Origin: Cymbomonas tetramitiformis | Lineage: Eukaryota > Chlorophyta > Pyramimonadophyceae > Pyramimonadales > Pyramimonadaceae | Length of the DNA stretch: 18,654 nucleotides | Reading direction: 5' to 3' | Assembly (NCBI GenBank): GCA_001247695.2 | Contig: LGRX02009899.1 | Location: forward strand, 1 to 18,654 | Shown: positions 8,101 to 15,400 of the stretch, one piece after another | Position numbering within the stretch: the stretch's first letter is position 1 | Layout: each line of letters opens with the position of its first letter | The notes under the pieces: model-generated | Database searches by the model: none | What the model saw: only the letters and a program-made list of their open reading frames with translations | What the model was told of the DNA's origin: nothing | Position numbers and translations under genes: made by a program

Positions 8101-9310
8101 CACGATTTCCTGCGGTTTGCAGTGACCAAAATGGCCCCGCACGACTACTCCTAAACCCTAAATGTCAAAATTTTATATTTTTGAGTTTGTCCAAACCTTC
8201 TCCAAACTTCTCCAAAAATATCAAGCCGTATAATAACACATTTCCCGAAATTATGCACTTTATAGCGGACCCCGCATACGCAAAAACCCCTGCTCTCACA
8301 ACCAATATTGCACCCGCCAGCAACCCTAAAACCCTAAAATCTTGGCTCTGAAACTTTCTAGTGCCTTCAACTAACTTGGTGCACCTTCCCAAACTCGGCG
8401 ATGACCTTTTATCAACACATTCATGTGACGCGCATGCATGCCAAGTGCAAAACACGATTTCCTGCGGTTTGCAGTGACCAAAATGGCCCCGCACGACTAC
8501 TCCTAAACCCTAAATGTCAAAATTTTATATTTTTGAGTTTGTCCAAACCTTCTCCAAACTTCTCCAAAAATATCAAGCCGTATAATAACATTTACCGAAA
8601 TTATGCACTTTATAGCGGACCCCGCATACGCAAAAACCCCTGCTCTCACAGCCAATATTGCACCCGCCAGCAACCCTAAAACCCTAAAATCTTGGCTCTG
8701 AAACTTTCTAGTGCCTTCAACTAACTTGGTGCACCTTCCCAAACTCGGCGATGACCTTTTATCAACACATTCATGTGACGCGCATGCATGCCAAGTGCAA
8801 AACACGATTTCCTGCGGTTTGCGGTGACCAAAATGGCCCCGCACGACTACTCCAAAACCCTAAATGTCAAAATTTTATATTTTTGAGTTTGTCCAAACCT
8901 TCTCCAAACTTATCCAAAAATATTAAGCCGTATAATAACATTTACCGAAATTATGCACTTTATAGCGGACCCCGCATATGCGAAACCCCTGCTCTCACAG
9001 CCAATATTTCACCCGCCAGCAACCCTAAAACCCTAAAATCTTGGCTATGCAACTTTCTAGTGCCTTCAACTAACTTGGTGCACCTTCCCAAACTCGGCGA
9101 TGACCTTTTATCAACACATTCATGTGACGCGCATGCATGCTAAGTGCAAAACACGATTTCCTGCGGTTTGCAGTGACCAAAATGGCCCCGCACGACTACT
9201 CCTAAACCCTAAATGTCAAAATTTTATATTTTTGAGTTTGTCCAAACCTTCTCCAAACTTCTCCAAAAATATCAAGCCGTATAATAACATTTACCGAAAT
9301 TATGCACTTA
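8101..9310 (+). repeat. Right satellite arm, 3.5 units of about 350 bp
   Basis: CACGATTT followed by CCTGCGGTTTGC starts units at 8101, 8453, 8803 and 9152 (periods 352, 350 and 349). The last is cut short at about 9310. The units are more than 90% alike by eye and contain CTAAACCCTAAA and ACCCTAAAACCCTAAA words. The arm is the reverse complement of the diverged left arm at 2731-3590. The repeated frame starting MTFYQHIHVTRMHAKCK is a by-product. Confidence 0.9.
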
Positions 9311-9326
9311 AGTATGTAACCCCCGT

Positions 9327-9349
9327 CCACCCACGCGTGCCACATGCCA
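9327..9349 (-). repeat. Right terminal inverted repeat
   Basis: Exact reverse complement of 2647-2669, reading CCACCCACGCGTGCCACA and onward on the plus strand. Confidence 0.7.
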
Positions 9350-10637
9350 TCTGATAATAGTTGTTGAGGACAGCACACACATGCAAATGTGTTGTGTCAA
9401 ATTGCTGTGATTATATCAAGCAATGTCCAGATATGTTCTAAATAAGAAATATCATTTTGATAAATCTTAGAGCACAGACCTATGCTCAGAACAGATCATA
9501 GATTGACAAATATCACTAAAGTGGATGTTCCTAAATGGATGTTCCCACTTAAGTTGATAACTCTATATATCATCAGAATGTACATTTACTGCCATGGGTT
9601 TAAATCAGTAAAACCCAGAAATGCGGTCAACCATAGATGTTGATATACAGCATAATTTACTTATTTGCCATGAAATTTGTCATGTGCAAAAGTAAAGTTT
9701 ATTGCAGTGATTCTGTACTTTACATTCCACATACACAGAGATATGTACATATATATATGTTGAAAAACGGCCAAAATCGGTAAAATCCTTTGGCGATAAA
9801 TTTGAAAATTGAAAATTGGACCTTATTTTATTTGATAATATGATTTTATACCTATTGAGGTATGAGAAAATCAGAATGACACATGTCATATCTCGTGTAA
9901 CACCCTAGGTAATAGGTGTGGAATATGTAGGGGTGTACATATTGGCTGTAACACAAAATCGGTCAAAATGTTCTACGTGTAATCTTTTGAAAATTTGGGA
10001 TTGATTTTTTTTGCTATAATGAATATTTAGCTATCGAATAACAATCCCTGAAAGACATAACACGTGTAACACCCTGTAACACCCTAAAATTGAATGTGTG
10101 TGTCAGGGGGTGTAACGTACCTTCTGAACACCATGTAACATTCAGTTTGGTATCAAATGCAGTTTTGCTTAAAAACATTTGCAAAATATTTATACTGCTT
10201 ATTTCTTTTACCTATTTTAGGGTTACTGATACCATGTAACACCCTAATCATATTATTGGGTATATGGGCCGCTGTAACCTGACATGCCCTAAATGGCACT
10301 ATAATTTCCATAAACTTCGTGTTTGGCATTAACATATCATGCTGTTTTCGACACAGACATGATTATATATCGGGCAACAACCCAAGAACTGTAACAGATG
10401 CTTCCTATATGGAATGCATGCTATTTATGAGGTACAGGCAATTGACAACTGCCTTATATCACACACTTCCTTGAGGGGGGAAGAAGGTGGATATATATAT
10501 ATACTTACCTCATTATTATGTACGAATGTACTACATGTATGTAAACATACCGATATACCATATATAACATATAAATCACACACACTCAGTTAGATGACTA
10601 GCTGAAGGTATTTTTGTGTTGTGTTTTGTTTTGTTAG
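9350..10637. other. AT-rich stretch with TGTAACACCC direct repeats
   Basis: No gene was recognised. TGTAACACCC occurs at 9896, 10065, 10075 and 10235, and shorter TGTAAC words recur to about 10390. TGTAACACC is a common start of plant LTRs, so decayed or nested LTR ends are possible. A polypurine run lies at 10473-10487. No tRNA primer-binding site was found before the gag start, and no matching second LTR lies in the window. Confidence 0.4.
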
Positions 10638-11483
10638 ATGGTTACAATCGAAGAGGAAGAGCATGAGATTCCTGATATCAACCCAGATCATTCGACATGG
10701 TTTTTCGACATTCTTGGTTCATATGATGCATACAGTCGGTTTAAAGTCCCGAAATGGATCGCTGGTTATGCCGATACACTAACCAGATATGACCACATAG
10801 GCTACTATGACAACATCAGTCGTATGAAGCCAGACATGAGCCGATACAAGGATCCTGCCAATGAGCCTCAGGCACCAGAAACCGAGTACACAGAAGATAG
10901 TCCTCCGATGGTTTTTGTAGATCCAGATGCAGATTCAGTCCCAGCACCAGCTCCACCTAGTTTGGTCCCAAAGGTGAAAATGACACCACCTAGGGAATTC
11001 AAATCAGGACAGGACGCAGAAGTCTGGTTGGACACGGTGGACAGATATTTCCAGTTCACCTATCCAGGTGTCAATGATAAGGACTTGATTACAGTGTTTC
11101 TGACTCTCATACAGAATAACGACAGACACTATTTTCAGGTCTTGGCACAACAGCCATATGCCACCTATGAGATGGTCAGACAGACATTCCTCAGACAATT
11201 TGGTAATCCTCATAAGAGATCAGTAGCCAAGAAACACCTTATGGCACTGACTCAAGGAACCCAAACCTTTGCAGATTATTTGCGCACATTTACATCACTG
11301 GCTTCTCTAGCAGCAGTTGATTTGAATGATGTGCTAATAAAGGACAGATTCGTCACCAGTATGGATCCAGATCTCCGCAGACAGTTCCAACTCAGATTCC
11401 TGACAGAAAACAGACTATTGGGAATAAATGAATCTCGATCGTCGTCTAAAAACCTTCATTTTGACACAATTTTCGTCGTCTAA
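10638..11483 (+). CDS. Retrotransposon gag, truncated (Ty3/Gypsy-like)
   Basis: This 281-residue frame starts at an ATG after a T-rich leader. Residues 1-115 are acidic and proline-rich (VPAPAPPSLVP). Residues 119-255 match the retrotransposon gag core by pattern: FKSGQDAEVWLDTVDRYF, a helical middle, then FLRQFGNP, FADYLRTF and DRFVTSMDPDLRRQF. In the family this protein forms the cytoplasmic particle that packages element RNA. The usual continuation (CCHC zinc knuckle, protease, reverse transcriptase) is missing. From about residue 262 the sequence changes to unrelated residues and stops, so the element was cut by deletion or insertion at roughly 11425-11440. No LTR was delimited, so this is a fragment. 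Confidence 0.8.
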   Translation: MVTIEEEEHEIPDINPDHSTWFFDILGSYDAYSRFKVPKWIAGYADTLTRYDHIGYYDNISRMKPDMSRYKDPANEPQAPETEYTEDSPPMVFVDPDADSVPAPAPPSLVPKVKMTPPREFKSGQDAEVWLDTVDRYFQFTYPGVNDKDLITVFLTLIQNNDRHYFQVLAQQPYATYEMVRQTFLRQFGNPHKRSVAKKHLMALTQGTQTFADYLRTFTSLASLAAVDLNDVLIKDRFVTSMDPDLRRQFQLRFLTENRLLGINESRSSSKNLHFDTIFVV

Positions 11484-12041
11484 AAGTTATTGCCACGTCA
11501 TCTGAAAAGTGCCACGTAAGCGACACGTAAGCGACACGTAAGTCGTCCCGCAATTTTTATTACAAAATATTACTGGAATTATTTATTTGTGCATGATACT
11601 TTCGTACTCGGCGAGTCCCGGTAGATTTTTTTGTTGCATTTTTGTTCATATGCGTGCATATCATGTACAAGTATGCAAATATGGGTACATCCATGTGCAA
11701 TTTAGGCCAACATGCACGGTACACGTTTATGAATGTGCGTATATAGGTGCTTCAATTCCCGTAAAATAAGTTGCAACTGAGATGGGTACTAGCATATGAT
11801 ACACAAATCTATACCATCATACAAATTTATTCAAAATACACCAAATATTTGTCTATGATGTCTTCTAGGCAAGATATTTCGATCATTTCACCGTGCTAAG
11901 GCTACTATATTGCTGATACATTGGAATCTATATCTTCAATCCACAATTATTTGCGGTACTTGTAGGTTTTATTTCCCTCGATAGCGAGGTAACGTTGACG
12001 GCAATGTTGACGCTCTATCGGAAAACATAAATGGCAGAGCT
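11484..12041. other. Spacer between gag fragment and minus-strand gene
   Basis: CGTCGTCTAAA recurs at 11440 and 11474, right at the gag break. CACGTAAGCGA is repeated 2.7 times at 11513-11542. No gene was recognised. The rest would form the 3' flank of the minus-strand gene. Confidence 0.45.
11968..11973 (-). promoter_or_regulatory. Possible polyadenylation signal
   Basis: AATAAA on the minus strand lies about 70 nt beyond the stop codon at 12042-12044, a suitable place for 3' end formation of the multi-exon gene. Confidence 0.35.
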
Positions 12042-12477
12042 TTATTGGTCAAGGCAATTGCATCGCACGCAATATAGGTCGATTTCCTCTTCTCGTTGAT
12101 GCCGCGGAATAATAAGCGCCCAAGTGACGTCGATTGGAATGACCAGTGTCCTTGGGGTAACCCATTCGTTCCCTATTGGGCTCTGGTCGGGATAAAGTTC
12201 CGGTTCTTGAAGGTCAAAAAACATGTATTTCCGAATTCTCCAGGTGTAGCGCCACCAAACGATCCCTAAGTCCTGTCGGACATGTCTGTCCTCGTAGGGG
12301 ATGTTTAAGAACTTACATATCATCCAGCTGTCTACATTGCATTGAGGACATCGCATGTGGACCATTCCATGTGTATTGATAGCGTCTGCAGTGGCTTCAT
12401 CGCGATCGCGTGTCCCATAAACTCCGAATCGTAGAATTGAAGGCATAACGTGGCCACGATATTGCAGGATTTTATAC
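12042..12477 (-). CDS. Exon 13, C-terminal exon with CxxC pairs
   Basis: A likely acceptor is TATCTACAG|GTATAA, but the frame is also open upstream to about 12572, and the junction with exon 12 is unresolved. It encodes YKILQYRGHVMPSILRFG... with MRCPQCN near the start and LYCVRCNC at the end. These CxxC pairs could bind zinc. It also has an aromatic region (IVWWRYTWRIRKYMFF). It ends at TAA 12044-12042. No family was recognised. Confidence 0.6.
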
Positions 12478-15400
12478 CTGTAGATAACAATGCTTGCAAG
12501 GTGATTAGCAGTTGAAGCGAGCGTCGCCCATAGCAAAAGTCGAAAATATAAATTGTGAGGATAAATGTGGAGCTATAATACCTGCAGATGGCAATGCTTT
12601 CAAGGTAAGTAGCAGATGTTTGAAGGTATGGTTGAAGGTGCGCATGTTAAAAGAAACAAGGGGAAATGAATCTTCAAGGGTCGGGCATGGCGCAACGCCG
12701 GATTCCAAGGTCATCATGTTCGATCTGCTCAAAGGTTTCACCCAGAACATCTTTTCGGCGTTCCCGTGGCAAAACTGCTTGGCGGCTTCGAAGAACTCGT
12801 GGTGTTGTTGGAAGCCACAGAAACATCCCCCTACCCAATCATCACACGTGGTCAAATTGTTGAAGTTGTGTAGGAATTGCTTGAACTCTCCTGCTAAGAG
12901 AGGTTTCGGGAACCATTTCTTGTTCGAGTCCAGAGCATACTCGCAATCCATAATGAAACCGGTGAATGGAAGCCTGGGAAGAGTCGTGAAGGATTCAGGT
13001 GATGCGGGCTCCAGCAGAAAGTCCTTCTTGAAAACCAACTGCGGAATCTTGTGAGTGTAGAAGTAGTCATCATCGTCGACTTGCTGGCCCTCAGGAACGT
13101 TTGACAATATTCGATAACTCACACCTGTGTGCAATGTAAACGATTAGTAATTACATAGCTACGGTGCACAAATGGAATATGAAACCGAGATACGCACCTG
13201 GAAGATCCTTTAGGATGTTTTCCGCAGTCGATGCTGTCGTCGACCCGATTTTCAGCAACATCCTGCTCTCGATATTATTCCAGTAGAACTTTATATCCTT
13301 CGGAATGTTTTTGATCAGTTTCTCTATCTTCTCCTCGTGCCGCTGTTTTTCTTTTGCAGGCCGTTGTTCAAATTGAAATTTCCGGTTCTCCTGCTCGTTC
13401 TTGCAGGAGACCTTCGGGGGCACCACTCCCGCCTGGTACAGTTGTAAACAAACCCCGTTGTTAATTGAACGCGCAAGCCGATATGGAAAAAATCAGATAT
13501 CGTGAAGGACGACCAGAGGGCGCAACTTAGGTAAATTACCTTCAGTAATGTACGTATTTCTCTCTCATCCCCAGCCCCTGGGAAAAATTCGCAAAACTTC
13601 TCCCAGTCTTGTTCTGGGTTGGGAAACGTAAAGGTGTCAAGCTTCTTTTGCAGCGCAATGATTTCTGCATCCAGCTCACCGTACGTCATCTTACGAGCCC
13701 AGAACTTCGACTCGGGAGCACCGGGATCCACGACAGCATCCACTGGTTTCCTTTCCTTAGGTATGGGATACCCATCTTCATCTAGGTAAGGAATGAAGCA
13801 GGGTGCACCTATGTCGTATATGTCGTTTTCGAACCCTCCCGGTTGTGTTTGCAGAAAGAGCTGCATAGAATGCCGGTTTTTCTTGAGAAAGCTCAGTTGC
13901 CGGTAGGCCGGTGTCGATTCCAAGGAGGTTGTTATGTTGAATCGTTTATGAGCCTCTGAGGCAAGCAGCATTAGGTTCTCTCGAACATTGTTGAGAGTCT
14001 TGATCTCGGCGATACGGTTGATCATATCTTTGACCGTGTACTTCCGTTCGATGACGGCTTCGTCGACGAGGTCAGTGATCTCACGTAAGTGTCCTTCGGT
14101 CAAGGGGGCCCAGCTTTCATAGAACCCCTTCGGCAGATCATGGTAGACGATCGGCTTTCCGGCTGTGGGGTCCCATTTAGGTTGCTTGGTCGTTGGTGCG
14201 TTGAGGTCAGTTGTGCCGGTCGACATACCGATTGAACGTTTACGCTTATTGCGAGATGACCCAACCGTGGCCAAGGTCGTCTCCGTGGCGTCTTCATTGT
14301 CCGGGTCAACTCCCTCTAGCAAACCTTCATTGTGGGCCTTCATCACTGAAAGCGGAAACATGAAATACCAAATCGTCAGTTAGCTACTGCAAAAACACCT
14401 AAGAGCAAATAAGAATAATGTCGGGACGGAATTCACAAAAATGGCAGCACCTCTCTGAAGTTGTTTGAACAACTGGTACGATTGCACCGAGATAGCCCAA
14501 GCAGCCCAATGCGTGTTCTTCTTGTCTGCATTCAGCTTCTGGTGATTGAACACCTGCGTCTTCAGCGCCGCTTCGAATTCGGGATTCAAGTTCTGCTTCG
14601 GCGGCACCCGACGGTATTTCAAGTTCTCAAAACTCTTCATTCCAACGTCTCTCTCGTTGGGTTCGGCCATCAGTTTCTCCACGTGTTTTCGCATGCCAAG
14701 AATGATCTCCGTCATGTTGCGGTGCTTCATGTAGGCGTCAATGTTGTTCTGCTCATTCCCAAGCTGCGTGCGCAAACGAATTGCACGGATCATGACTATA
14801 GCTGAGAAGCTGGCCGACCGTAAACCTCCCTAAACACTTGAGTATGTAAGCCCTGAGAAGCACCTGAGAAAACTGGCATGAGTGAGACACACCTGATTCA
14901 TTTCGATGGCGCTCAAGTTCATGAAGAGACGGCATTCGATGAACTGAAACGCTTCCGTTCGATTTTCATGGTTTGCGTGCTTTGCTTCATCCGCCTTGAC
15001 GCAGCGACGCTTTGCCTCCAGCAAATGCTGATGTCCAAAGCAGGTGAATCTGTAGAATAACAAAGAAAGTGTAAGTTGGAACACATATGCATGCATCCAT
15101 CAACGCAATGGGTCTTACCTGTATCTGCCTTTCCCGATGTCCGCCCAAACGAATGCCTCTGGGTTGGTGCTTGTTGCATCTTTATGATTCTCTATGACGG
15201 AAATCAGGGCTGGAGATCCCGAACCGGTGTGTGGGTTCCAGTACATCATTTCGGCAATAGCCTGGGCGTGATGTTCGTCCAGTGGTCGAGGGCGATGCGC
15301 TCCTTCTGCATCATCGATGTACTGGATGGGGATTCTCCACGATGTCGCACATGGATTATTATTGTCGACCAACTTATGCATGTCATCGATTTCCCTGATG

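Larger units (their letters stand above)
2647..9349. mobile_element. Large foldback/TIR-type element, non-autonomous
   Basis: The two ends carry a perfect 23-bp inverted repeat, followed inwards by homologous sequence (for example the shared TGCATAATTT) and then by copies of the same roughly 350-bp satellite in opposite orientation on the two sides. ATCT directly abuts both ends (2644-2647 and 9349-9352), overlapping the last base of each repeat, so a 2- to 4-bp target duplication is possible but not certain. The interior carries tandem repeats, exon fragments and a tRNA-like gene but no recognisable transposase. Known foldback and Pack-type elements have this kind of build. An alternative is two chance insertions of one satellite family in opposite orientation, but the matched outer boundary argues against that. 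Confidence 0.5.

Noticed and set aside
7654..8154. Long frames on both strands (up to 162 codons)
   Set aside because: They are produced by the GTAC-based repeat, which lacks stop codons on both strands. Composition is periodic Y-T-C-T-R or G-T-R-V and not protein-like.
8281..8336. Telomere or telomere-healing site
   Set aside because: Only one or two CCCTAAA-type words occur per place, embedded in a satellite unit. There is no tandem telomeric tract.
8401..9354. Repeated frame beginning MTFYQHIHVTRMH
   Set aside because: It recurs with the roughly 350-bp satellite at 8401, 8751 and 9100, and is a repeat by-product.
10473..10490. Polypurine tract marking a 3' LTR boundary
   Set aside because: No LTR start with a matching partner follows, and it lies upstream of the gag, not downstream of a pol gene.
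12512..13054. 180-residue plus-strand frame
   Set aside because: It is antisense to exon 12, which has matching splice phases and a better protein pattern.
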